Source: Gammaproteobacteria bacterium
Lineage (GTDB): Bacteria > Pseudomonadota > Gammaproteobacteria > Xanthomonadales > SZUA-36
DNA length: 64,000 nt
Direction of reading: 5' to 3'
NCBI GenBank assembly: GCA_021772935.1
Contig: JAJFLA010000026.1
Coordinates: 88,612 to 152,611 of the forward strand
How positions within the stretch are numbered: position 1 is the first letter of the stretch; each line of letters starts with the position of its first letter. Shown one piece after another: positions 57,751 to 63,800 of this stretch. The notes under the pieces are model-generated. The model was not told the origin of the DNA. It did no database searches and was given only the letters and a program-made list of their open reading frames with translations. The translations under genes were made by a program, and so were the position numbers.

Positions 57751-57796
57751 ATGGCGCGCCCGGCAGGTCGCTCCCGGTCATCGTGACCTCCGCGAC
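57751..57796 (-). repeat. tRNA-Arg tail copy with hairpin (element C)
   Basis: 57751-57767 repeats the 3' tail of the neighbouring tRNA-Arg(TCT) (identical to 57928-57944). On its upstream side (minus-strand sense) is a hairpin GTCGC-n3-4-GGTC-n5-GACC-GCGAC at 57767-57796. This is the same plan as elements A1, A2 and B: hairpin followed by a tail copy of the adjacent tRNA. Confidence 0.6.
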
Positions 57797-57819
57797 ACCT
57801 GTACATCCATATACAATGG

Positions 57820-57906
57820 ACTCGAACCTGCAACCCTCAGCTTAGAAGGCTGATGCCCAAACCATTATATGTCCCAGTTGAGCCATAAACTCAACTGGAT
57901 AGAGCA
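57820..57906 (-). pseudogene. Scrambled tRNA-Arg(TCT) pseudogene with inverted D-arm
   Basis: 57820-57856 (37 bp) is identical to the T-arm to anticodon region of the functional tRNA-Arg (57945-57981). The D-arm piece CCAGTTGAG follows at 57874-57882, then a 7-base spacer, then an inverted copy CTCAACTGGATAGAGCA (57890-57906). The acceptor 5' strand is missing, so it cannot fold as a tRNA. Confidence 0.75.
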
Positions 57907-57928
57907 ACCCTCACAGCACCTGCCAAAA

Positions 57929-58005
<77 letters not shown>

Positions 58006-58067
58006 TTCGTCAAAAAATCAAAATGCCCTGCTGATATGCGACTCGCGAGCAAACAATTATCAAAAAA

Positions 58068-58144
58068 TGGTCGGGGTGGAGAGATTCGAACTCCCGACCC
58101 ACTGCTCCCAAAGCAGTTGCGCTACCAGGCTGCGCTACACCCCG
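58068..58144 (-). tRNA. tRNA-Pro (anticodon TGG)
   Basis: Acceptor CGGGGTG/CACCCCG, anticodon loop TTTGGGA, encoded CCA. Confidence 0.95.
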
Positions 58145-58234
58145 AAACCGGTTAACTTGTCGATGTTACGGATTTAGCCAAATTGCGTCAATCCATTTAC
58201 ATCGTTTTGGGCAAACAAAAACCCAATAAATTCA

Positions 58235-58262
58235 AAAGGCCACCCGTTAATGGGTGGCCTTT
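58235..58262 (-). terminator. Intrinsic terminator of tRNA-Arg(ACG)
   Basis: A perfect 11-bp stem AAAGGCCACCC/GGGTGGCCTTT with a 6-base loop lies just after tRNA-Arg(ACG) on the minus strand, ending in TTTTGAATTT. Confidence 0.75.
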
Positions 58263-58269
58263 AATAATA

Positions 58270-58346
58270 TGGCGCGCCCGGAGAGATTCGAACTCCCGAC
58301 CGCCCGGTTCGTAGCCGGGTACTCTATCCAGCTGAGCTACGGGCGC
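58270..58346 (-). tRNA. tRNA-Arg (anticodon ACG)
   Basis: Acceptor GCGCCCG/CGGGCGC, anticodon loop CTACGAA with A34 (expected inosine), encoded CCA. It has its own terminator, so it is a separate unit from the other tRNAs. Confidence 0.95.
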
Positions 58347-58605
58347 GCAGTATTCCTCACGCATCTTACTACGCTTCGCGAGGGGTGCGAATTATCGGTG
58401 CGAAGCTCTTGATTGTCAACCATTCCTGATGCCCTTTTCATTCATTACTTTGTATTCATTCATTTGACCGATTATCTTCTGCCTGTTGACATCAGGGCCA
58501 ACGTAAACAGATAATCCGCCGCTCCGTTTTTCAAGCGCATCAATTCCTCTCCTGTTGGTTAACAGGACTGACATGCGCTTACCTGATAAAATGGCGAACG
58601 ATTCC

Positions 58606-58696
58606 GGAGAGGTGTCCGAGTGGCTGAAGGAGCACGCCTGGAAAGTGTGTATACGTTTATAGCGTATCGAGGGTTCGAATCCCTCTCTCTCCGCCA
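58606..58696 (+). tRNA. tRNA-Ser (anticodon GGA)
   Basis: Class II tRNA with a long variable arm; acceptor GGAGAGG pairs with TCTCTCC using one G-U, anticodon loop CTGGAAA, encoded CCA. It is the only plus-strand tRNA of this cluster. Its 3' strand is part of a long downstream hairpin. Confidence 0.95.
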
Positions 58697-58750
58697 AATA
58701 CCAAAAAGGCTCCGCCAATGGCGGGGCCTTTTTGGTATTTGGCGGAGAGA
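58686..58750 (+). terminator. 31-bp hairpin that includes the tRNA-Ser 3' end
   Basis: 58686-58716 pairs with 58720-58750: 31 consecutive pairs with one G-U and a 3-base loop. The left arm contains the last 11 bases of tRNA-Ser including CCA. The GCCTTTTTGG in the right arm gives a short T-run. It is probably the tRNA terminator or processing structure, and it competes with the acceptor stem. Confidence 0.7.
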
Positions 58751-59054
58751 CTGGTCTGACAAAGGACGCGGTGCGAAGCACCAGGGTTCGGTTACTGGGC
58801 AGGAGAGCCCAGGAAGACGCCCGCAGGGCGAGGGCCATGGAAGGCCCGAGTCAATTCCTCTCTCTTCAACAAATTTCCTACAACAGTTTAAGCAATTTAC
58901 TATATTGTCCACCAAAAGCAGGCGCTTTAGGCGAATGGAGGCGGGGCGGTCTAAGCCGGAAAATCGATGAGGGTCATAGCTCTTGCTACGCTCTAAATTT
59001 ACAGTGTTCATTATTTAACGGCGAAGCCGTGAAGCAATAAACGTCTGATAACAT
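58697..59054. other. Non-coding region between tRNA-Ser and the cassette array
   Basis: About 360 bp holding the long hairpin, tRNA-tail copy element B and then about 150 bp of featureless sequence up to the degenerate terminal attC. No gene is supported. Confidence 0.6.
58770..58872 (+). repeat. tRNA-tail copy element B (after tRNA-Ser)
   Basis: Four perfect hairpins in about 80 bases: GGTGC-gaa-GCACC (58770-58782), CTGGGC-aggaga-GCCCAG (58795-58812), CGCCC-gca-GGGCG (58818-58830) and GGGCC-atggaa-GGCCC (58832-58847). Then comes CGAGTCAATTCCTCTCTCTTC, a copy of the tRNA-Ser tail. Loops gca and atggaa and the GGGCGAG linker match elements A1/A2, while the stems differ. Confidence 0.7.
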
Positions 59055-59064
59055 TTACTTGTTC
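59037..59064 (-). repeat. Degenerate terminal attC remnant
   Basis: On the minus strand GAACAAGTAAATG directly followed by TTATCAGACGTTTATTG matches the left end and the right end (TTCAGACGTTATG) of the other attC sites, but the central stem is deleted. It marks the distal end of the cassette array. Confidence 0.5.
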
Positions 59065-59534
59065 TGTGATTCATAGGTACTGAGAACGTCTATCCCAAAA
59101 TCAACCCAACCCTCTGCGCTGAAAGCTATTGGGCGGACATCTAAGACTATGTCCATTGCTTGTTTTGCCGAGCATTCTTCAAATTCGATTAAATATGCAG
59201 CTAACACCATACCTGTTCTATCTTTACCAGATCGACAATGAATCAAGATTGGGCCAGTTTTCAAATTTTTACGAATAAAGGCCATTGCTCTTGGAAGATT
59301 ATTTAAGCAAAAGTCCTTATCACCTTTTCTTATTGGTGCATTTGGTGACATTGGAATATTTGAATAATCCATTCCCAGGTTAGAGATGAGCGTTTCGTGA
59401 ACCGCTTCACCATCATTAACGGAAAGAATTGCAGAAAAGCCACAGGCTTTAATTTCATTTAAATCCCAGTTGTCAGCATTTGGACCCGTACGACCAGCAA
59501 TTATTCCTTTTTTTAACCAGAATACCTTGTTCAA
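59055..59534 (-). CDS. Dual-specificity/tyrosine phosphatase-like protein (gene cassette)
   Basis: The 159-residue protein carries the Cys-phosphatase loop HCRSGKDRTGM and a preceding substrate-side Asp region, so dephosphorylation of a protein or small phosphate ester is likely. The start chosen is TTG 59534, because GGAGG lies 5 bases upstream and just inside the cassette; the longer frame to 59609 runs backward through the attC. Cassette location and minus orientation match the others. Confidence 0.82.
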   Translation of the reverse strand: MNKVFWLKKGIIAGRTGPNADNWDLNEIKACGFSAILSVNDGEAVHETLISNLGMDYSNIPMSPNAPIRKGDKDFCLNNLPRAMAFIRKNLKTGPILIHCRSGKDRTGMVLAAYLIEFEECSAKQAMDIVLDVRPIAFSAEGWVDFGIDVLSTYESQNK

Positions 59535-59546
59535 TCTGACCTCCAA

Positions 59547-59598
59547 AACACAACGCCGAACAAGTAGCAAAAAGTCCACGTTAATTGGCCTTGTTAGG
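59547..59598 (-). repeat. attC site (VOC cassette)
   Basis: Minus strand CCTAACAAGGCCAATTAACG...GGCGTTGTG has the attC ends (TAAC and GTT) with a weak internal stem. The VOC stop codon TAA lies in the left end. Confidence 0.55.
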
Positions 59599-59993
59599 AG
59601 CCAGGCCACATAAGCTCAATTCGAATTCCACCTGGCTCTTGAAACATCATATGTTTTCTTGGCCCTGAACCTACGAGTTCTGGCATAAATTCAATGGTTG
59701 TTTTAGGATGCTTTTTGATTTTTTCTGCATTTTCGCTTAGGTCATCTTCAGTTGCTACTTCAAAAGCTATGTGATGCAACCCTATATTTCGACGCCGATG
59801 GAAATCATTTACTTCTAGTTTATGATCAACTTGCCATAATGTCAGCCGACACTTTCCATCAGATACAGAACTACGCGGGTAGGTTTCATCTCTACCAGAT
59901 TCTTCCCATCCCAAACAACTAACAAAAAAATACTGTCTCATCTAATGAATTTACTGACAAACCAAGATGATTTATTCCGTTGGTAGTTTTCAT
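59594..59993 (-). pseudogene. VOC/glyoxalase-family protein (gene cassette), frameshifted
   Basis: ATG 59993, with AGGAG 9 bases upstream, begins MKTTNGINHLGLSVNSLDETVFF, the VOC N-terminal metal-site strand (first His in NHLGLSV). This frame stops at a TAG just after a run of seven A on the plus strand (59924-59930). Removing one base there joins it to SCLGWEESGRDET...LHHIAFEV...GGIRIELMWPGS, which completes a standard VOC protein of about 132 residues with the second His and Glu. So it is either a one-base insertion in a homopolymer (inactive gene), slippage-dependent expression, or a read error. Confidence 0.8.
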
Positions 59994-60004
59994 TGTTTTT
60001 GGCT

Positions 60005-60089
60005 CCTGACGTCTTAGTAAAGCATTGCGGCGGGGCCGCGTCCGGTGGAGACACGCAGTGCTGGAATGTACTTTAACGCCTTGTATGAC
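60005..60089 (-). repeat. attC site, long type (DUF6429 cassette)
   Basis: Minus strand CATACAAGGCGTTAAAGT ... CTTTACTAAGACGTCAGG with a GGACGCGGCCCCGCCGC inner stem. It is about 85 bp, related to the site at 61235. The right end is GTCAG instead of GTTAT. Confidence 0.7.
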
Positions 60090-60104
60090 AAATGCATATC
60101 GAAG

Positions 60105-60350
60105 CTACTTTCCAAAGTGTCTATCCAGGAACTCAGATGCCAGATCTTTCCCTTCGTCAGTAAATATGACTGACTTTTGTTTTCCAACAGGGTCGCATAT
60201 CCAGTCCTTTTTGTAGAGGACATCTAATAGATCCCAATCCATGCCTTTCCAAGCACGGGTCAGCCCAAGCTCTGTGTGCGAAGTGAGTGATAATATGGCA
60301 AGTGCAACTTCAGCTAGTTTTTCTACATCAATATCGTCTGCAAATTTCAT
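60105..60350 (-). CDS. DUF6429 family protein (gene cassette)
   Basis: 81 residues, start ATG 60350 with AGAGG 8 bases upstream. The pattern ALAILSLTSH...RAWKGMDWDLLDVLYKKDWICDPVGKQKSVIFTDEG matches DUF6429, a small family common in mobile DNA. The two-helix plus DPxGKxKS(V)xxTxEG layout resembles a winged-helix-like fold. Function unknown. Confidence 0.8.
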   Translation of the reverse strand: MKFADDIDVEKLAEVALAILSLTSHTELGLTRAWKGMDWDLLDVLYKKDWICDPVGKQKSVIFTDEGKDLASEFLDRHFGK

Positions 60351-60386
60351 TGGAAGAATCCTCTGTTCCCAGTTTTACCGTGCTCA

Positions 60387-60443
60387 TATAACGCCTTAAG
60401 CAGAGGCGCCGCTTGCGGCGTCCTGCTGGCCTAAATTGTAATG
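60387..60443 (-). repeat. attC site, short type
   Basis: Minus strand TTACAATTTAGGCCAGCAGGACGCC-gcaag-GGCGCC...TTAAGGCGTTATATG. The left end is mutated (ATTAC instead of ATAAC), so it may recombine poorly. Confidence 0.75.
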
Positions 60444-60447
60444 TGAA

Positions 60448-60515
60448 TTGACGGGCCTAGTAAGCATTTGCCGAATACTGACCACGTCAATGCTGTTTAG
60501 ACGGCCTTGTCATGT
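60448..60515 (-). repeat. Degenerate attC or ORF-less cassette
   Basis: Minus strand TGACAAGGCCGTCTAAACAGC ... AATGCTTACTAGGCCCGTCA resembles the long attC at 60005 (AATGCTTTACTAAGACGTCA) but with mutated ends. With the next attC only about 35 bp away, the cassette here has no room for a gene. Confidence 0.45.
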
Positions 60516-60549
60516 CGCAATCTTCTGACCTGGTGAACGCCAAATATAT

Positions 60550-60612
60550 ATAAACGTCTGAATTAACCGGCGTCAGCATCGCTGGCGTCCGTGTTTAATG
60601 ATTTGTTATATG
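60550..60612 (-). repeat. attC site, short type (higBA cassette)
   Basis: Minus strand CATATAACAAATCATTAAACACGGACGCCAGC-gatg-CTGACGCCGGTTAATTCAGACGTTTA. The left and right halves are nearly identical to the site at 61925. Confidence 0.9.
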
Positions 60613-60618
60613 TTTACC

Positions 60619-60906
60619 TCATGCAGCTGAAAGCCTACTTACCTGCAACGAATCCCTCCGTTGCTCGGCCTGCCATAGATCATATTGTGACTGTTGATTA
60701 AGCCAACTTTCCGAGGATGTCTCAAACGCAATAGAAAGCCGAACAGCCATTTCCGGACTAATACCAGCGCGGCCATTAAGGATAGAGGACAAAGTTTTGC
60801 GGCTCACATCAAGACCACTGGCTGCAGCAGTCACCGATATGCCCAGCGGTTCCAGGCACAACTCTCTTAGAATCTCTCCGGGATGCGGAGGGTTGCACAT
60901 CAACAT
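60619..60906 (-). CDS. higA: HigA-family antitoxin (gene cassette)
   Basis: The 95 residues carry the HigA/Xre helix-turn-helix: [58 protein letters not shown] 60906 has GAGG 7 bases upstream, which overlaps the higB stop codon region. It should neutralise HigB and repress the operon. Confidence 0.92.
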   Translation of the reverse strand: MLMCNPPHPGEILRELCLEPLGISVTAAASGLDVSRKTLSSILNGRAGISPEMAVRLSIAFETSSESWLNQQSQYDLWQAEQRRDSLQVSRLSAA

Positions 60907-60915
60907 ATTTTCACC

Positions 60916-61194
60916 TCAGTGATAATCTTCATAATTAACAATCTCAGCATCGTCATCAACAAAGCGAAATGTAACCCGCCAATTGTCACTCATTCTAACC
61001 GACCAGATTCCGTCCTTGTCACCGCTCAGCGCGTGAAGATACAGGCCAGGCAAATTCATATCTTGCGCGTTGACCGACGCACTCAACCTGCCAAGTATCA
61101 ACCGAAGTTTCGACGCGTGTTTAGCCTGAATTCCAGACTTAGTTTCTTTGAGGAAGAACTTCTCAAGGCCTTTGTGCTTGAAGCTTCGAATCAT
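60916..61194 (-). CDS. higB: HigB-family (RelE-like) toxin (gene cassette)
   Basis: The 92-residue ribosome-dependent mRNA interferase starts MIRSFKHKGLEKFF and has the family end DNWRVTFRFVDDDAEIVNYEDYH. Toxin-first order, 9 bp before higA, is typical of higBA. No clear ribosome site precedes the ATG. Confidence 0.92.
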   Translation of the reverse strand: MIRSFKHKGLEKFFLKETKSGIQAKHASKLRLILGRLSASVNAQDMNLPGLYLHALSGDKDGIWSVRMSDNWRVTFRFVDDDAEIVNYEDYH

Positions 61195-61210
61195 CAAAAC
61201 AAGTGTATAG

Positions 61211-61229
61211 TGTAACGTTACGGGTTACA
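61211..61229. promoter_or_regulatory. higBA operator candidate
   Basis: TGTAAC-gttacgg-GTTACA overlaps a 10-bp palindrome GTAACGTTAC (61212-61221), 17-35 bp upstream of higB and directly beside ACTATACACT-type promoter sequence. This fits autoregulation by HigA. Confidence 0.5.
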
Positions 61230-61234
61230 ATACA

Positions 61235-61319
61235 TATAATGTTTTAGTTAAGCGGCGTTGCGGAGCAACGTCCGTTGGAGGCCCGCAGGCCCGTAACTAA
61301 CTTGAACGCTTTGTATGTG
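61235..61319 (-). repeat. attC site, long type (mazEF cassette)
   Basis: Minus strand CACATACAAAGCGTTCAAGTTAG ... CAACGGACGTTGC-tcc-GCAACGCCGCTTAACTAAAACATTATA, about 85 bp. It is the same subtype as 60005 and 63801. Confidence 0.85.
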
Positions 61320-61658
61320 TCACAGGCACAACACCAACTTTAAACCTTCATCTACCCGCGCTAATACCTTGCCAGGCAATATTTTCACGCGCTTTGTCAG
61401 AATTGATTTGTCGACGGTAATTACTTGTGAGATGTTTATCACTGACGGTTTAGAAAGACCTGAGTCGGTCTTGGAAACACGAACGTTTCCGGGTGCGTGA
61501 GTCAAAGAAAGATTCGAGGTAATGGCGGCTACCAAGACAGTGGAAATCCTACTTTGATTGAATGAATTTGCTTGAACGACTAAAACTGGCCTGCGATAAC
61601 CTGGCCCCGAACCGGTTGCCGGAGGCAACGATGCCCACCATATTTCACCACGCTTCAT
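61320..61658 (-). CDS. MazF/PemK-family toxin (gene cassette)
   Basis: 112 residues from ATG 61658: MKRGEIWWASLPPATGSGPGYRRPVLVVQANSFN, then ISQVITVDKSILTKRVKILP, the MazF/PemK endoribonuclease fold. The start overlaps the antitoxin stop by 14 bases, so the two are coupled. The stop codon abuts the attC. Confidence 0.92.
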   Translation of the reverse strand: MKRGEIWWASLPPATGSGPGYRRPVLVVQANSFNQSRISTVLVAAITSNLSLTHAPGNVRVSKTDSGLSKPSVINISQVITVDKSILTKRVKILPGKVLARVDEGLKLVLCL

Positions 61659-61881
61659 GATTAGTAGCGTCAAATTGAGCCTTAATCAATGCTTCGTCAA
61701 CTTTCGCGGACTCTCGACTATAGACTTCATTCAAAAGCGTTGTGACTGATTCTGAGTTTCTCAGCTCCAGATATGTTGACAATGCTTCGGCAAAAACCTG
61801 GCTACGCGGAATGTTTCGCTCTTTGGCCAGTTGTTCTGCGGCTTCAAATATTGAATCTGGTATGGATACTGCAACTTTCAT
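61645..61881 (-). CDS. MazE-like ribbon-helix-helix antitoxin (gene cassette)
   Basis: 78 residues. The N-terminal MKVAVSIPDSIFEAAEQLAKERNIPRSQVFAEAL is a ribbon-helix-helix DNA-binding motif and the C-terminal ESAKVDEALIKAQFDATNHEAW is a toxin-wrapping tail. It precedes and overlaps the MazF-like toxin. Confidence 0.9.
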   Translation of the reverse strand: MKVAVSIPDSIFEAAEQLAKERNIPRSQVFAEALSTYLELRNSESVTTLLNEVYSRESAKVDEALIKAQFDATNHEAW

Positions 61882-61924
61882 TCGTCTAGGGTATCACTTT
61901 GGTAATACCAGCTCAACCCAGACA

Positions 61925-61986
61925 CATAACGTCTGAATTAACCGGCGCCAGCATCGCTGACGTCCGTGTTTAATGACTTGTTATGA
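61925..61986 (-). repeat. attC site, short type (membrane protein cassette 1)
   Basis: Minus strand CATAACAAGTCATTAAACACGGACGTCAGC-gatg-CTGGCGCCGGTTAATTCAGACGTTATG. A complete attC with both ends and both inner boxes, overlapping the last codons of the cassette gene. Confidence 0.93.
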
Positions 61987-62294
61987 GCTCCCTTCTTCCG
62001 ATCTCGTCTTTGTATGATTCCAGTTGCAATAAAGAACAGAAATGCGAACACGGGTAATACGTCTCCCCAAAACTCTGAAATAGCATTTCCCAACGCTCCC
62101 AAAGTAGGCATAATGAGCATAGGAACTGAGCAAATAAGCATTATTTCAGGAGACATCTTCAAGTACTTGGAAAAACTAGAGACTTGGAGCAAGTCTAAAG
62201 TTGCAAAGGTTGCAAGAAGTAATGCGAGAAGAAAAACTCCAATACTCGTGACTGTTCCTACATTGATTGTTTCGAGATTGACTAGTACATCCAT
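61938..62294 (-). CDS. Small membrane protein of unknown function, cassette 1
   Basis: Not recognised. The 118 residues start at ATG 62294 with GAGG 8 bases upstream, just inside the cassette. About three transmembrane helices (14-36, 48-70, 76-93). The C-terminal NKSLNTDVSDAGAG is translated from the attC and so is unlikely to be part of an ancestral fold. Confidence 0.75.
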   Translation of the reverse strand: MDVLVNLETINVGTVTSIGVFLLALLLATFATLDLLQVSSFSKYLKMSPEIMLICSVPMLIMPTLGALGNAISEFWGDVLPVFAFLFFIATGIIQRRDRKKGAHNKSLNTDVSDAGAG

Positions 62295-62305
62295 GCTTGA
62301 TACCT

Positions 62306-62365
62306 CATAACGGTTTAATTAAGCGGCGCCGTTTACGGCGTCCGCCTTAAATGATTTGTTATGTG
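62306..62365 (-). repeat. attC site, short type (membrane protein cassette 2)
   Basis: Minus strand CATAACAAATCATTTAAGGCGGACGCCG-taaac-GGCGCCGCTTAATTAAACCGTTATG, complete. Confidence 0.92.
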
Positions 62366-62388
62366 AATGTCACGGCTTTTACGTTATC

Positions 62389-62670
62389 TCAGGCAGCCAA
62401 CAAAATTAAAAAAACCAAAAAAAGCGGCCAACCCAATGTAATGCAAAAATTAATAATTAGTGCTTTCTTAAACTCCATACGCCACTTGACATTTTGCAAG
62501 GGTACTACAAAAAATAAAATTACTGTGGTAGGTATTACTAAAAGTATCGTGCCATAGCCAATGGCATAGCCACTACCAGTGCTATTTTGTTGTGACTCGA
62601 AACCTAGCAACATAAGAAATAGCGACAAGACTGGAATAACTAAAGTCAACAAAGCTTTCAATTTCCCCAT
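62389..62670 (-). CDS. Small membrane protein of unknown function, cassette 2
   Basis: Not recognised. The 93 residues form three predicted helices (5-24, 38-56, 70-91) with a short Asn/Ser/Gly loop. The stop codon lies before the attC, so there is no attC-coded tail. Confidence 0.72.
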   Translation of the reverse strand: MGKLKALLTLVIPVLSLFLMLLGFESQQNSTGSGYAIGYGTILLVIPTTVILFFVVPLQNVKWRMEFKKALIINFCITLGWPLFLVFLILLAA

Positions 62671-62710
62671 ATTTAAAACTCTACCTTATCTAGGTATCCA
62701 CAACTGCACA

Positions 62711-62769
62711 CATAACGTTTGAATTAACCGGCGCCCGCTTGCGGGCGTCCAGTTGAATGATTTGTTATA
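62711..62769 (-). repeat. attC site, short type (membrane protein cassette 3)
   Basis: Minus strand TATAACAAATCATTCAACTGGACGCCCGC-aag-CGGGCGCCGGTTAATTCAAACGTTATG: the clearest canonical attC in the array. Confidence 0.94.
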
Positions 62770-63158
62770 TATCGACACACAAAAAGTGCGACGACCGCGA
62801 TCAAACTTGGCATTAGGTAGTGGTACCAAGGGGTAGTCATCGTTACCGACGCGCCATCTACCAGTAGAGAGGTCGCCCTATACGCAACAAACTGGACGGG
62901 CACTACAAGAAAAACAAGCATGCAAAGTGCAACACCAATGTAGGAGACACGGCCCATAAAGTGTCCGATTGCAACCGGAATACCTATGACAAGGAACGCT
63001 ACCAATATTTCTGCCCAAAAGACGTCTTGGTATTTTGGCGTAGGGTTGAAATAGTTTGCCTCAACGACACTTGAAATATAGAGGATTGAATAGAGACAAG
63101 TAACAACCAGCAAGTAACCGATGGCAGATAAACGTCTTTCAAATGGCAATATGTTCAT
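62724..63158 (-). CDS. Small membrane protein of unknown function, cassette 3
   Basis: Not recognised. 144 residues with four predicted helices (13-31, 48-66, 71-92, 113-128). The last residues ITNHSTGRPQAGAG come from the attC. The start ATG 63158 lies 8 bases inside the cassette and has no evident ribosome site. Confidence 0.72.
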   Translation of the reverse strand: MNILPFERRLSAIGYLLVVTCLYSILYISSVVEANYFNPTPKYQDVFWAEILVAFLVIGIPVAIGHFMGRVSYIGVALCMLVFLVVPVQFVAYRATSLLVDGASVTMTTPWYHYLMPSLIAVVALFVCRYITNHSTGRPQAGAG

Positions 63159-63165
63159 TGAGATA

Positions 63166-63225
63166 TATAACGTTTGAATTAACCGGCGCGATTTAGCGCG
63201 TCCGAGTTGAATGATTTGTTATATG
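63166..63225 (-). repeat. attC site, short type (brnTA cassette)
   Basis: Minus strand CATATAACAAATCATTCAACTCGGACGCGC-taaat-CGCGCCGGTTAATTCAAACGTTATA, complete; it overlaps the end of brnA. Confidence 0.93.
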
Positions 63226-63456
63226 CCGACTCTGCGCATGAGTGTATGCATCCAGTAAGCGCCGTATCATTTGTTGATATTTTGTATCGTGTTTTTTCGC
63301 TTCCTTTTTAAAGAAATCGACGCTGGATTTGCTTAAAGAAATTGTGACTTTCACAGTATCTTCTTTGAATGCCAATTTTTCCGGAGATGGAAGCATATCA
63401 GCCACCACTTCAACCTTTCCTATTGGCTCATCCGTGTATTTGATTTTCGCGTTCAT
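63193..63456 (-). CDS. brnA: BrnA-like antitoxin (gene cassette)
   Basis: 87 residues from ATG 63456, overlapping the toxin gene by 29 bases. The C-terminal half VKVTISLSKSSVDFFKKEAKKHDTKYQQMIRRLLDAY is a ribbon-helix-helix domain as in BrnA. The final SRHITNHSTRTR is coded by the attC. Confidence 0.87.
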   Translation of the reverse strand: MNAKIKYTDEPIGKVEVVADMLPSPEKLAFKEDTVKVTISLSKSSVDFFKKEAKKHDTKYQQMIRRLLDAYTHAQSRHITNHSTRTR

Positions 63457-63718
63457 AAATTCGTTTACCTTTACGCCAATAACCAGCTCCAAAAATTCTA
63501 ATAACCTCGTCACGGTAAGTGAATCTCACTGTGACGATTCCTCCGCCCAGGCAACCGAAGCAATAAAAGCGATCCTCCTCACCACTGTGTCCCAGGTCAC
63601 GGGCGATAATTCGATCCGGGTCAGCGAAAGCAAATTGAGCTTCAGGAAATGAAAGGCCATGTTTTGCTTGGTTTACCAAGTCCTTAGCACCGTCCCATTC
63701 AAAGCTCCCCTTACTCAT
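63428..63718 (-). CDS. brnT: BrnT-family ribonuclease toxin (gene cassette)
   Basis: 96 residues with the BrnT hallmarks FEWDGAKDLVNQAKHGLSFPEAQFAF, the GEEDRFYCFGCLGGGIVTVRFTYRDEVIRIFGAGYWRKGKRIYE beta-sheet and the C-terminal Arg/Tyr residues. It precedes brnA with overlap, as in known brnTA loci. Confidence 0.92.
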   Translation of the reverse strand: MSKGSFEWDGAKDLVNQAKHGLSFPEAQFAFADPDRIIARDLGHSGEEDRFYCFGCLGGGIVTVRFTYRDEVIRIFGAGYWRKGKRIYERENQIHG

Positions 63719-63722
63719 AGGA

Positions 63723-63751
63723 GCATATTAGCAAATGTATGGCATATTAGC
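63723..63751. promoter_or_regulatory. brnTA operator candidate: two direct GCATATTAGC copies
   Basis: GCATATTAGC occurs at 63723-63732 and 63742-63751, 19 bp apart (about two helical turns); the second is also within ATGGC-n6-GCCAT. A TATTAT -10-like box follows at once upstream. This fits BrnA autoregulation. Confidence 0.5.
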
Positions 63752-63800
63752 CATATAATAATATGTACCTTAATTGAAGCCAAATGCACCCACTTAGGCA

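Noticed and set aside
58416..59011. Minus-strand open frames with REGFEPSIRYKRIHTFQACSFSHSDTSP-like sequence
   Set aside because: This is the reverse complement of tRNA-Ser(GGA), a known source of false genes. The remaining 52-codon frame (58416-58574) has no family or ribosome-site support.
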